The translations under genes and the position numbers were made by a program. From positions 1,116,001 to 1,180,000 of the forward strand of contig CAWIUG010000005.1 of assembly GCA_963839165.1 (NCBI GenBank): a DNA stretch of 64,000 nucleotides, given 5' to 3'. The notes beneath the pieces were generated by a model. It saw nothing but the letters and a program-made list of their open reading frames with translations. It made no database searches and had not been told where the DNA came from. Of this stretch, positions 52,231-60,742 are shown piece by piece; position 1 is the first letter of the stretch; every line of letters starts with the position of its first letter. This stretch comes from DATFVA01 sp963839165. Lineage in GTDB: Bacteria > Bacteroidota > Ignavibacteria > Ignavibacteriales > Ignavibacteriaceae.

Positions 52231-53010
52231 ATGCAGAAACCAAAAGCAATATTGTTCGATGCAACCATGTGTGTTGGCTGCGGATCCTGTTATGAAGCTT
52301 GTAAAGAGCAGAATAAACTTGCAGAAACTAACGATGATTTCTTAAAAGATCACCTCTCAGCCAGCACCTATACCGTTGTTGAAGAATACGGTGATGTGTA
52401 CACAAGGAAAATGTGTATGCATTGTATAGATCCCGCCTGTGTATCTGTTTGTCCCGTAGGGGCAATGGAAAAAACTGCGTTGGGACCAGTTATTTACGAC
52501 CCCGATAAATGTTTGGGATGCCGCTATTGTATGCAGGCATGTCCTCAGAAAGTTCCCAGGTATGAATGGAACAGGACAAACCCGCGCGTACGCAAATGCA
52601 TTATGTGCCACGACAGGGTTTCCAGAGGCGAACAGACAGCCTGCGCTGAAGCCTGTCCGGCCGGGGCAACTATATTCGGCGACAGGGAGGATATGATAGC
52701 TGAAGCCAAAAGAAGAATTGCCGAAGATCCCGATACATATTATCCGGAAGTTTACGGCTTGAAGGAAGCAGGCGGTACAAGCGTGCTTGTGCTCTCCCCT
52801 GTTCCATTCGATCAGCTCGGCTTTCCGGAACTGCATTCCGAAGCACTTCCCAATTATACGATGCGCGCCCTCGAAAAAATCCCTACGGTGGTATCTGTCG
52901 GTTCCGTTTTCCTCGGTGGAATGTACTGGCTTACCAAACGCAAAAACGAGATCGCAAAAGAAAATAAAACGTTAAACAAAAAGGAAAAAGATAACAATGA
53001 AAACAATTAA
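52231..53010 (+). CDS. Four-cluster ferredoxin-like protein with C-terminal membrane anchor
   Basis: 259 residues with 16 cluster Cys in four groups: CVGCGSCYEAC, CMHCIDPACVSVC, CLGCRYCMQAC and CIMC-x11-CAEAC. This is the HybA/DmsB/NrfC type wire of four [4Fe-4S] clusters. There is no Tat signal, and a hydrophobic segment near residue 215 (VVSVGSVFLGGMYWL) may anchor it in the membrane, so it probably faces the cytoplasm. Overlaps the NrfD-like gene by 14 bases. Confidence 0.92.
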   Translation: MQKPKAILFDATMCVGCGSCYEACKEQNKLAETNDDFLKDHLSASTYTVVEEYGDVYTRKMCMHCIDPACVSVCPVGAMEKTALGPVIYDPDKCLGCRYCMQACPQKVPRYEWNRTNPRVRKCIMCHDRVSRGEQTACAEACPAGATIFGDREDMIAEAKRRIAEDPDTYYPEVYGLKEAGGTSVLVLSPVPFDQLGFPELHSEALPNYTMRALEKIPTVVSVGSVFLGGMYWLTKRKNEIAKENKTLNKKEKDNNENN

Positions 53011-54139
53011 TCTGCCTAAAATAACTTTCTGGAGGGCTGTTGCATCTATCATTGTTATCACCGGTCTTTACTCAACTTACTTGAGATTTACGGGTGGATT
53101 ACAATCAGCAACAAACCTGAGCGATACATATCCCTGGGGATTATGGATCGGTTTCGATATACTTTGCGGTGTGGGACTTGCGGCCGGGGGATTCACCCTG
53201 TGCGCGGTTACCCATATCTTTAATATAGAAAAGTTTAAGCCGCTTACACGTCCGGCTATACTTACAGCTTTCCTGGGCTACCTGCTTGTTGTGTTCGGAC
53301 TGATGTACGACCTGGGCAAGCCTTATAATATCTGGCATGCTCTTATCATGTGGAACCCCCGGTCTGTTATGTTCGAAGTGGCCTGGTGTGTTATGCTGTA
53401 TTCTACAGTGCTGTTCCTTGAATTTCTTCCGATTGCTCTTGAAAAATTCAGATGGGGAAGACTGCTGAGAATTATCAGGAAGGTAAGCCTTCCCATAATG
53501 GTTCTCGGTGTACTGCTGTCTACTCTGCACCAGTCGTCGCTGGGATCGCTGTTCCTTATCCTGCCGACGAAAATGAGCCCTATCTGGTACTCGCCCTACC
53601 TGCCGGTCTATTTCTTCCTGTCGGCTGTGGGTGTAGGTTTTGCAATGGTTATATTCGAATCGTTCCTCAGCGCCCGGGCTTTTAACAGGGAACTGGAGAT
53701 GGACCTGCTGTCGCTGGCAGGACTAATAAGCGTAAGCATACTTATGATCGGATTCGTTCTTAAGCTTACCGACCTGGTTTCATCAGGACATTTCTCTGCT
53801 CTGCTTTCGATAAATGAGAAGTCGCTCCTTTATTACCTCGAGGTACTTATGGGAGTTCTCGTCCCCTTCGGTCTGCTGATTCAGAAAAAAGTGAGAGAGA
53901 ACCGGAAATGGCTCTATATGGCTACCGTTCTCATCATTGCAGGTTTTATCCTGAACCGTATGAATGTGGCCATTACTTCTATAACATCGAGTGCAGGACT
54001 GAACTATTTCCCGAGTTTTAATGAGATCAGCATAACCATGATGCTCGTCGCTCTTGGTATGTGGGCATTCAGGTTAATAACTAAACATTTCCCGGTATTT
54101 CAGCCAATGGCCGTTGAACTTGAAAAGAATATGAACTAA
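52997..54139 (+). CDS. NrfD/HybB-type quinone-interacting membrane protein
   Basis: 380 residues and nine or ten membrane helices. NrfD-family features are PWGLWIGFDILCGVGLAAGGF near 50 and WNPRSVMFEVAWCVMLYSTVLFLE, with HQSSLGSLFL in the middle. Members exchange electrons with the quinone pool without haem. Its partner here is the ferredoxin-like protein, but no catalytic subunit (hydrogenase, molybdopterin enzyme or cytochrome) is encoded nearby. Confidence 0.92.
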   Translation: MKTINLPKITFWRAVASIIVITGLYSTYLRFTGGLQSATNLSDTYPWGLWIGFDILCGVGLAAGGFTLCAVTHIFNIEKFKPLTRPAILTAFLGYLLVVFGLMYDLGKPYNIWHALIMWNPRSVMFEVAWCVMLYSTVLFLEFLPIALEKFRWGRLLRIIRKVSLPIMVLGVLLSTLHQSSLGSLFLILPTKMSPIWYSPYLPVYFFLSAVGVGFAMVIFESFLSARAFNRELEMDLLSLAGLISVSILMIGFVLKLTDLVSSGHFSALLSINEKSLLYYLEVLMGVLVPFGLLIQKKVRENRKWLYMATVLIIAGFILNRMNVAITSITSSAGLNYFPSFNEISITMMLVALGMWAFRLITKHFPVFQPMAVELEKNMN

Positions 54140-54158
54140 TTAATTTGGAGAACTCCAA

Positions 54159-54907
54159 ATGCCTAAAAATAAGCATTCTGAACCCGCTAATTATGACTCA
54201 ATGAAGTGTATATGGATGAGTTCAAATACCGTAGAGTATAAGCTGTGTGATAAAAACTTCGACTGCGATAACTGCGTGTTCGATAAGATCATGAGGAATA
54301 TAAATCCCGGAGCATCCATAACTGGATCTGCTGCCGGCAATGATTCCGGGAAGAATATCATACAGAGAAAGATCGATATGCTGAAGCTGATTAATTACTC
54401 TCCCGGGTATTGTTATCTTAATAACAGCGTGGTACTTAAAAAACTTTTCGATAAAACTTATTATCTGGGACTTGATAAATCAGTTTATCTTTTCCTGGAT
54501 AATCTGAAGGAATATGAATTCCAGTCGACAGGTACAGGTATTAAAAAAGGTAATACATTACTGAAATTATGGGGAGATTGGGGGAGGCAAATGTGCTCTC
54601 CCCTGTTAGTTTTTTGATTGTTGATAAGTTAAAACATAACATAAATGATTTCAGGGTGAACTCATGGCTCAGCCTGGTTGATGCAGATCCTGATGAAATA
54701 GAACAGTACCGCCTGAGTGAAGATGAATATATGAAGAAAATAGAGGATCTGGGAGTGAAATTGCAGGAATTTGAAAATGAGTATTCGTTTCTGGGTGCCC
54801 GGATGAACGACGGCGGAATAAAGGTGAAATATCTATACCAGGTAACGGGTATTAAAAAGTACAAACATTTCCTTGATTCTCTCTTTGCTGATAAGAGGAT
54901 GAACTAA
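54159..54907 (+). pseudogene. Cys-rich GcvH-like protein, split by a one-base shift near 54591
   Basis: Two frames join. The first (54159-54617) gives an N-terminus with CIWMSSNTVEYKLC and CDNC, four Cys in a redox or metal-type pattern, followed by a GcvH-like start (YYLGLDKSVYLFLDNLKEYEF...KKGNTLLKLWGDWG). The second (to 54907) continues it: EANVLSPVSFLIVDKL, then NSWLSLVDADPDEIEQY. The shift falls in the G run at 54588-54592; one more G would restore the frame. The lipoyl Lys is again missing (Trp or Gly at that place). The whole would be about 248 residues. Sequencing error, true frameshift mutation and programmed shift are all possible. Confidence 0.7.
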
Positions 54908-54910
54908 AAC

Positions 54911-54925
54911 TGTTGATATATTCAA
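54911..54925 (-). promoter_or_regulatory. Putative operator site 4 (identical to site 3)
   Basis: TGTTGATATATTCAA is the exact reverse complement of the 15 bases at 51375-51389. It lies three bases after the end of the split GcvH-like gene and about 74 bases before the kinase start. Confidence 0.55.
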
Positions 54926-54998
54926 CTATTTCTCTTGATAATGATCTTTTAGTTGATTACGTTTGAGTGAATATTTTTCGGGGAGATTCGGGGAGATT

Positions 54999-56609
54999 AT
55001 GCGTCCCTCATTCATAAATAGGTTAAGTGTAAAGCTTACCCTCATCATCTTAAGTATACTGCTGATTAATTTAGCAGTGTATACTTTTTATACGCTTTCC
55101 GTACTCAAGAAAGACCTGACCGAGGCGTCCTCCCAAAATGCTTATAACCTGAGCGATGTGATTAAAAAATCAACACGTTATAGTATGCTTCTGAACCGGC
55201 GACAGGATATCTATGAGATAATCAATACCATCGGAAAGGAATCCGGTGTTGAGAAAATAAGAATTTACAACAAACAGGGACGGATCAGCTATTCTACCGA
55301 TTCCACGGAAATAAATAAGACGGTGGATACCAACAGCGAAGCCTGTAATGTATGTCATTCCCGCCCTACTCTTCCCACAAACCTGCCTCAGAATGAAATG
55401 ATCAGGGAATTTTCGGTGGATGACAACAGGAAGGTGCTGGGACTGATAAACCCTATAAAGAACGAATCCGACTGCAGTAACGGTGCCTGCCATGAGCATC
55501 AGCCGGATAAGAATATCCTCGGTGTACTCGATGTTATAGTATCAACCGAAAAGATGAACAAGATCATCGACGCTAATACCACCAGCATCATAACAAATGC
55601 AGTTATCCTTATGGTCCTTATCTCCGCTTTCAGCGGATTATTCATAGTTATCCTTGTCAATAAACCCCTTAAGAAGATCTCTAAGGGGATTGAAGAGATT
55701 TCCAACGGCAACCTCGATTATAAAATAGGAATAAATTCTAAAGGTGAACTTGCACAGGTGGCTAATGAGTTCAATTATATGTCATCCCACCTGAGCACTG
55801 CCTACCAGGAAATCAAGGAATGGTCGGAGACTCTTAACCTTAAAGTTGAAGAAAAGAACGAAGAACTTAAAAAGATCTATGAACAAATAACACAGATAGA
55901 AAAACTTGCCTCGTTAGGAAAACTTTCTGCTACGGTTGCCCACGAACTTAATAACCCTCTTGAAGGAATATTAACGTACAGCAAGCTTATTACGAAGAAG
56001 CTGATGAAGCTCAGCTCTAACGGCGAGTTTAAGGATATAATAGAATTCCTTACACTTATATCGGATGAATCAGCGCGCTGCGGAAAAATTGTGAAGGACC
56101 TTCTCCTCTTCTCTCACAAGGATGAAGGTAAGTTTACGGAAAACGACCTTGCCCGGATAATCGACAAGAGTTTAGTGCTGATAAATCATCACCTCGAAAT
56201 AAACCATATAAAGCTCGTAAGGGATTATAGGATTGAGAACCTCTCCATTGAATGCGACTCGCAGAAAATAGAGCAGGCCCTGATAGCAATACTCATAAAC
56301 GCGATTGAGGCAATGAGTGACGGGCAGACCCTCGAAGTATCACTTGAAACGGAAGAAGATTACGCTATTATACGGATAACCGATCAGGGAAAAGGAATTT
56401 CGGAAAAAGATCTGCCCTACATATTTGAACCATTCTATTCAACCAAGAATGATAATAAAGGAACAGGACTGGGGTTAGCGGTGGCATACGGAATAATTAA
56501 ACAGCACCATGGAAAAATACAGGTTGAAAAAACGTCCGAAGAAGGAACGACCTTCAAAATGATTTTACCAATTAAGAAAATTACCAGAGAAATTAACTAT
56601 GAAACCTAA
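54999..56609 (+). CDS. Sensor histidine kinase with two periplasmic c-type haem motifs
   Basis: 536 residues from the ATG at 54999 (GGGGAGA upstream); a TTG at 54963 would add 12 residues. Membrane helices at about 12-34 and 197-220 enclose a periplasmic domain with C116-NV-C119-H120 (classical CxxCH) and C159-SNGA-C164-H165 (CX4CH). Then HAMP, HisKA (VAHELNNPLEGIL) and HATPase (NAIEAM, DQGKGISEKDL, GTGLGLAVAYG). I infer covalent haem binding and redox, NO or O2 sensing. It overlaps the response regulator gene by 11 bases. Confidence 0.92.
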   Translation: MRPSFINRLSVKLTLIILSILLINLAVYTFYTLSVLKKDLTEASSQNAYNLSDVIKKSTRYSMLLNRRQDIYEIINTIGKESGVEKIRIYNKQGRISYSTDSTEINKTVDTNSEACNVCHSRPTLPTNLPQNEMIREFSVDDNRKVLGLINPIKNESDCSNGACHEHQPDKNILGVLDVIVSTEKMNKIIDANTTSIITNAVILMVLISAFSGLFIVILVNKPLKKISKGIEEISNGNLDYKIGINSKGELAQVANEFNYMSSHLSTAYQEIKEWSETLNLKVEEKNEELKKIYEQITQIEKLASLGKLSATVAHELNNPLEGILTYSKLITKKLMKLSSNGEFKDIIEFLTLISDESARCGKIVKDLLLFSHKDEGKFTENDLARIIDKSLVLINHHLEINHIKLVRDYRIENLSIECDSQKIEQALIAILINAIEAMSDGQTLEVSLETEEDYAIIRITDQGKGISEKDLPYIFEPFYSTKNDNKGTGLGLAVAYGIIKQHHGKIQVEKTSEEGTTFKMILPIKKITREINYET

Positions 56610-57948
56610 AGCAAACTTATTAGTGGTAGACGACGAACTAATCGTAAGACAGTCATTGAAACACTGGTTTGAAGAGGACGGCTACAATGTTGAAACGGCC
56701 GACAGCGGTGAGATAGCACTCAAACACTTTGAAAAGGGGAAGTACGATATCCTGCTGCTGGATATGAAAATGCCCGGAATGAGCGGCCTTGAGCTGCTTA
56801 CAAAGGTGAAGGAGTTCGATCCTTCGGTAATTGTTATTCTAATTACAGCCTTCGCTTCCGTTCCATCTGCAATTAAGGCTCTTAAGGACGGAGCATACGA
56901 TTATATTACCAAGCCTGTCGATCCGGATGAGTTATCCCATATACTTGAGAATGCCCTCAACCAGAAAACGCTTAAATCGGAAAATGATGCCCTGAAGGAG
57001 AATATAGACGAGATCATCAAACCCGATAACCTTATCGGTGAAAGCGTCGAAATGAAGAAGATCTTCTCACTGATAAATACAGTTTCGCAGACAGACACAA
57101 CTGTAATGATCAGGGGCGACAGCGGTACAGGGAAAGAGCTTGTGGCTAAGGCAATTCATATAAACAGCAAGCGAAAATATTTTCCTATCATTACCGTTAA
57201 CTGCGGCGCACTGGCAGAGTCGCTGCTTGAAAGTGAATTATTCGGTCACGAAAAAGGAGCCTTTACCGGAGCTCATTATAAACGCAAAGGCAAGTTTGAA
57301 ATGGCCAACGGCGGAACGATATTCCTTGATGAGATCGGTACTGTTTCCGCTAAGATGCAGGTTGAGCTTCTGCGCGTTATAGAAACAAAACAGTTCACGC
57401 GTGTGGGCGGAAATGAAATGATAAAGAGCGACTTCAGGGTAATTGCAGCAACTAACGAACCTCTCGAGGATCTTGTTAAACAGGGCAGATTCAGGGAGGA
57501 TCTTTATTACAGGCTGGATGTTTTCACTATTCTTATTCCTCCCCTGCGTGAGAGAATTGAGGATATCCCCCTTCTGGCTTATTACTTCCTGAAGAAATTC
57601 TCTATCGCGATGAACAAAAAGAAGGATACGATCTCAGCGGAGGCTATGGACTTCCTTGTTAAGTATGGCTGGCCCGGTAACGTGCGCGAGCTCGAGAATG
57701 CGATTGAACGTGCTGTTGTTGTGAGTAAGACTAATATTATCGACGTTAAGGATCTTCCTTTCCAGGTTAGTTCTAACAATCATTACGATAAAGATGACAG
57801 GAGCATTTCCGCTATGGAGAAGAGGCATATCTCACTGGTGCTGAATGAACTGAACTGGAATATCTCTAAAAGCGCGGAAGCTCTGAAAATTGACAGAGTT
57901 ACACTCTATAATAAAATAAATAAATATGGCCTCCAGAGAAAACCGTGA
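56599..57948 (+). CDS. NtrC-type sigma-54 response regulator
   Basis: 449 residues: receiver with D55 (ILLLDMKMPGMSG), AAA+ domain with Walker A GDSGTGKE, the GAFTGA loop (EKGAFTGAHYK) that contacts sigma-54, Walker B GGTIFLDEIG, the R-finger region, and a Fis-type HTH at the end (SAEALKIDRVTLYNKINKYG). Phosphorylation by the haem kinase should turn on sigma-54 promoters. The likely target is the redox operon upstream. Confidence 0.95.
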   Translation: MKPKANLLVVDDELIVRQSLKHWFEEDGYNVETADSGEIALKHFEKGKYDILLLDMKMPGMSGLELLTKVKEFDPSVIVILITAFASVPSAIKALKDGAYDYITKPVDPDELSHILENALNQKTLKSENDALKENIDEIIKPDNLIGESVEMKKIFSLINTVSQTDTTVMIRGDSGTGKELVAKAIHINSKRKYFPIITVNCGALAESLLESELFGHEKGAFTGAHYKRKGKFEMANGGTIFLDEIGTVSAKMQVELLRVIETKQFTRVGGNEMIKSDFRVIAATNEPLEDLVKQGRFREDLYYRLDVFTILIPPLRERIEDIPLLAYYFLKKFSIAMNKKKDTISAEAMDFLVKYGWPGNVRELENAIERAVVVSKTNIIDVKDLPFQVSSNNHYDKDDRSISAMEKRHISLVLNELNWNISKSAEALKIDRVTLYNKINKYGLQRKP

Positions 57949-58493
57949 TGCAGGATATTTGCATAGCTCCTGTCAGGATTTCTAATAAGGAACTGCTGCA
58001 AAGAATTATCCTTGAGCTGGGAAAGATCCTGCTGGTTGAAATTAAAACAGTCGATCTGAAACTTGATCTGAATAAGGCTTATTCCTCCGATCGCAGGCAG
58101 TATTATTCAACTCAGATTATCGCGGAAGCCCTGAACCATACTGACCGGCTTAATGGTAAGGTGGTAATCCTTGTTGATTTTGATCTCTACATCCCTGTGT
58201 TTACCTATGTGTTCGGCGAGGCTCAACTGAATGGCAAGCATTCAGTTGTTTCTCTGTGCAGACTCCATGAAGAATTTTATACGGGAAGAACGGATGATGA
58301 GCTTCTTTTCGAAAGGGCTGTTAAGGAAATTCTCCACGAACTGGGACACAACTTCGGACTGCTTCACTGCAGCAACTGGGATTGTGTAATGCACGCATCG
58401 GCCGATATTGAAGAAGTGGATATTAAGGGAAGAGTCTACTGCAGGGACTGCAGGCGTACACTTCAGAGCGTATTCAATTTCCGTCGAAATTAA
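57945..58493 (+). CDS. Archaemetzincin-type zinc protease
   Basis: 182 residues from a GTG at 57945 (or ATG 57948); it overlaps the regulator stop, so it is translationally coupled. HELGHNFGLLHC is the metzincin HExxHxxGxxH motif followed by the extra Cys of archaemetzincins; CVMHAS supplies the Met-turn and the final CRDC adds two more Cys, so four Cys can bind a second metal. Common in archaea and patchily present in bacteria. There is no signal peptide, so it is cytosolic. Confidence 0.88.
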   Translation: MMQDICIAPVRISNKELLQRIILELGKILLVEIKTVDLKLDLNKAYSSDRRQYYSTQIIAEALNHTDRLNGKVVILVDFDLYIPVFTYVFGEAQLNGKHSVVSLCRLHEEFYTGRTDDELLFERAVKEILHELGHNFGLLHCSNWDCVMHASADIEEVDIKGRVYCRDCRRTLQSVFNFRRN

Positions 58494-58515
58494 ATACCCC
58501 TGTATCACCGCCTCC

Positions 58516-58599
58516 CTATTCCCGTAGGGAATAAACCTTTGTAACCAATACCTATAACATCCACAGCCTTATTCCCATAGGGAAAAAACCTTTGTCTCC
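58516..58599 (+). repeat. Two copies of a palindromic repeat with ACCTTTGT tail
   Basis: TATTCCCGTAGGGAATA with AAACCTTTGT after it (from 58517) and TTATTCCCATAGGGAA with AAAACCTTTGT after it (from 58569), 52 bases apart. The second has lost one base pair of the arm. Placed between convergent genes. Confidence 0.85.
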
Positions 58600-58625
58600 C
58601 GTCTGTATCCCCTGAACGGGTATGT

Positions 58626-59366
58626 TTAGTTGGCGGTGCTGTTCGATTCTGATAGATCGACCTTCCTTGATTGACGCCTGGTATAGATTTGTTTCCTTAT
58701 ATAGTGATCAAGAAGCCATGCGGCTGAGATCCATGCAAATCCTATCGTCCATCCTGCAATAATATCATTGGGTGAATGTGCCCCGCGGATTATTTGCGCG
58801 ATACCAATAGCTATACACAATAAAAAAGCAATCGTCATTAAATAATGATTAACTTTTCTGTTGGGATTGGCCCTGTATACAAGCCGGGCAAGTGTAAAAT
58901 AAAATACAACTGACATTAACGCATGGCCGCTGGGAAAATCCTTACCGTATGTGTCGAATAAGTTCAACCAATTGTTCCATGGCTCTCCGCCAAAATAGTT
59001 TTTCAGGAAAACATGGAGAAAACCTGCGCCGAGAACCACAAAGAAATACGTATATAGCGTTCTGTATTTTTTCCGTATAAAAAGGTACCCGCCGAAAACA
59101 ATAGAGAAAAGAGAAACAAATAACCTGCTTGAAAGGGCAGCCAGCTCATCCATCCTCGCCACAAGTGATTCAGATCCGAATGTACCACTCCACTTATTGG
59201 TTTTCCCCAGCCAGTCGAATAACAGTAATTTGTAATCCCCGGTTACTCCCGCAATAAACCCGTTTGTGCAAAGGAAAAAAATATAAAGACATAAAACGAT
59301 GATGGAATAAGCAGCATATCTTTTATACTTTCTGCTTTTCCTGTCTTCCCGCTCCATAGCATCCAT
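58626..59366 (-). CDS. PAP2-family membrane phosphatase
   Basis: 246 residues, six helices. The phosphatase motifs 2 and 3 are clear: FPSGHALMS and RGAHSPNDIIAGW. Motif 1 (KxxxxxxRP) is degenerate: LKNYFGGEPWNN with Glu for Arg. Catalytic Ser-Gly-His and His...Asp are kept, so it may still act on lipid phosphates such as undecaprenyl pyrophosphate or phosphatidic acid. Monocistronic. Confidence 0.85.
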   Translation of the reverse strand: MDAMEREDRKSRKYKRYAAYSIIVLCLYIFFLCTNGFIAGVTGDYKLLLFDWLGKTNKWSGTFGSESLVARMDELAALSSRLFVSLFSIVFGGYLFIRKKYRTLYTYFFVVLGAGFLHVFLKNYFGGEPWNNWLNLFDTYGKDFPSGHALMSVVFYFTLARLVYRANPNRKVNHYLMTIAFLLCIAIGIAQIIRGAHSPNDIIAGWTIGFAWISAAWLLDHYIRKQIYTRRQSRKVDLSESNSTAN

Positions 59367-59842
59367 AGAAATATTTCGTTTTTATTGAATGTTTCAAAAA
59401 TAAATAAAATATCGATGAATTTTTAATGATCTTACCCACGTTATTTCACAGAACCAATTGTCAAATCCTCCTCAAGAATCCTTATAACTTTCTTCATCTC
59501 ATTGATTACAGTAATCTTATCCTTTGCGGGGATTTAGATCCTGATAGAGGATCAAAAGTTGTAACCTGAGTTTCTTTATCATACTGTCAGATCCCCGTAA
59601 AAGCCCCATAACTGCAGCCAATCCGACAAATCATATCCTCGAACATCCCGGATGTTCCACACCCCCCTCTTCTCAATATTTAGAATAACGAAATTTTTCC
59701 ATTCTAATTAATGACAACCGCACCGTGTAAACAGGCTAAAATGCAGTTTATCGTTTATAAATACACTCTGGAATGTTATTTGTCCTGAATATTCGATTCT
59801 GGCGATTGCCCGCGTATTGCTTAATAAAATCGGAAGGGATTT
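59367..59842. other. Gap of 476 bases before the etf operon
   Basis: No open frame of note, tRNA or riboswitch seen. It holds the palindrome at 59641-59657 and an imperfect GGGGATTTAGATCC / AGATCCCC pair near 59528-59596. The AT-rich segment 59680-59842 should carry the etfB promoter. Confidence 0.5.
59641..59657. repeat. Palindrome GAACATCC-C-GGATGTTC
   Basis: Perfect 8-bp arms around one base. The inner 7-bp arms are identical to those at 28433-28449. Confidence 0.7.
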
Positions 59843-60730
59843 ATGTACAATTCCATAGTCCTGGTTAAACAGGTCCCGGATACAGCTAACATTTCCGGGA
59901 AGGTTATGAAAGATGACGGTACCGTTAACCGTTCAAAGCTCCCCGCCATATTTAATTTCGAAGATAAAGTTGCCCTTGAATTCGCACTTCAGATAAAAGA
60001 GAAGTTCGGAGGAAAGGTAACGGCTATAACGATGGGACCTCCCCGCGCTTCCGATACCCTGCGTGAATGTTTGTATATGGGCGCCGATGAGGCTTATCTG
60101 ATAACCGATCGGAAATTCGCCGGTGCCGATACCCTTGCCACTTCTTACGTACTGTCCGAGGCGATAAAAAAGATCGGAAACTACAATTTAATTTTTGCGG
60201 GAAGACAGGCAATTGACGGAGATACAGCTCAGGTAGGTCCCCAGACTGCCGAAAAGCTGGGAATTCCCCAGATCACCTACGCCGAGGAATTGATAGAAGT
60301 TACGCGCGACGGCATAGTTATTAAACGTAAGATCGATGGCGGTTATGAGATAGTTGAAAGCTCGATGCCGGTGCTTATCACCGTATTAAAAGATGCTGTG
60401 GAACCGCGTCCTTTCAGCGCTAAACGTGTCATGGCTTATAAGGGAGCCAAATCGCTCAGTGATCTTGAAAAAATGACAGAGGATAATTCATTGCTTTATA
60501 TCGATAAGCTGGTACATGAGTATGAGGAAAGAGAATTGCTGATAAAAACACTCACCACAGATGACCTCGATGTTGATCCTGAACGCTGCGGAATTAAAGG
60601 CTCCCCCACCAAAGTTTATAAAGTAGAATCTGTGGTACTGGCCGGAGGAAACCAGGTAAAGGTTGAACCCAATAAGAGCGCGTTGTCGGGACTGATAGAG
60701 CAATTAATGACAGATCATATTTTTGGTTAA
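59843..60730 (+). CDS. etfB: Electron transfer flavoprotein beta subunit
   Basis: 295 residues, longer than the usual 250-260 by a C-terminal extension. The ETF beta features are VLVKQVPDT at the start, NRSKLPAIFNFEDKVALEFAL, AITMGPPRASDTLRECLYMGADEAYLITDRKFAGADTLATSY, and DGDTAQVGPQTAEKLGIPQ for the adenine nucleotide. The segment GADEAYLITDRKFAGADT resembles bifurcating-type EtfB. Twelve bases before etfA. Confidence 0.93.
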   Translation: MYNSIVLVKQVPDTANISGKVMKDDGTVNRSKLPAIFNFEDKVALEFALQIKEKFGGKVTAITMGPPRASDTLRECLYMGADEAYLITDRKFAGADTLATSYVLSEAIKKIGNYNLIFAGRQAIDGDTAQVGPQTAEKLGIPQITYAEELIEVTRDGIVIKRKIDGGYEIVESSMPVLITVLKDAVEPRPFSAKRVMAYKGAKSLSDLEKMTEDNSLLYIDKLVHEYEERELLIKTLTTDDLDVDPERCGIKGSPTKVYKVESVVLAGGNQVKVEPNKSALSGLIEQLMTDHIFG

Positions 60731-60742
60731 AGGAATCATCAT

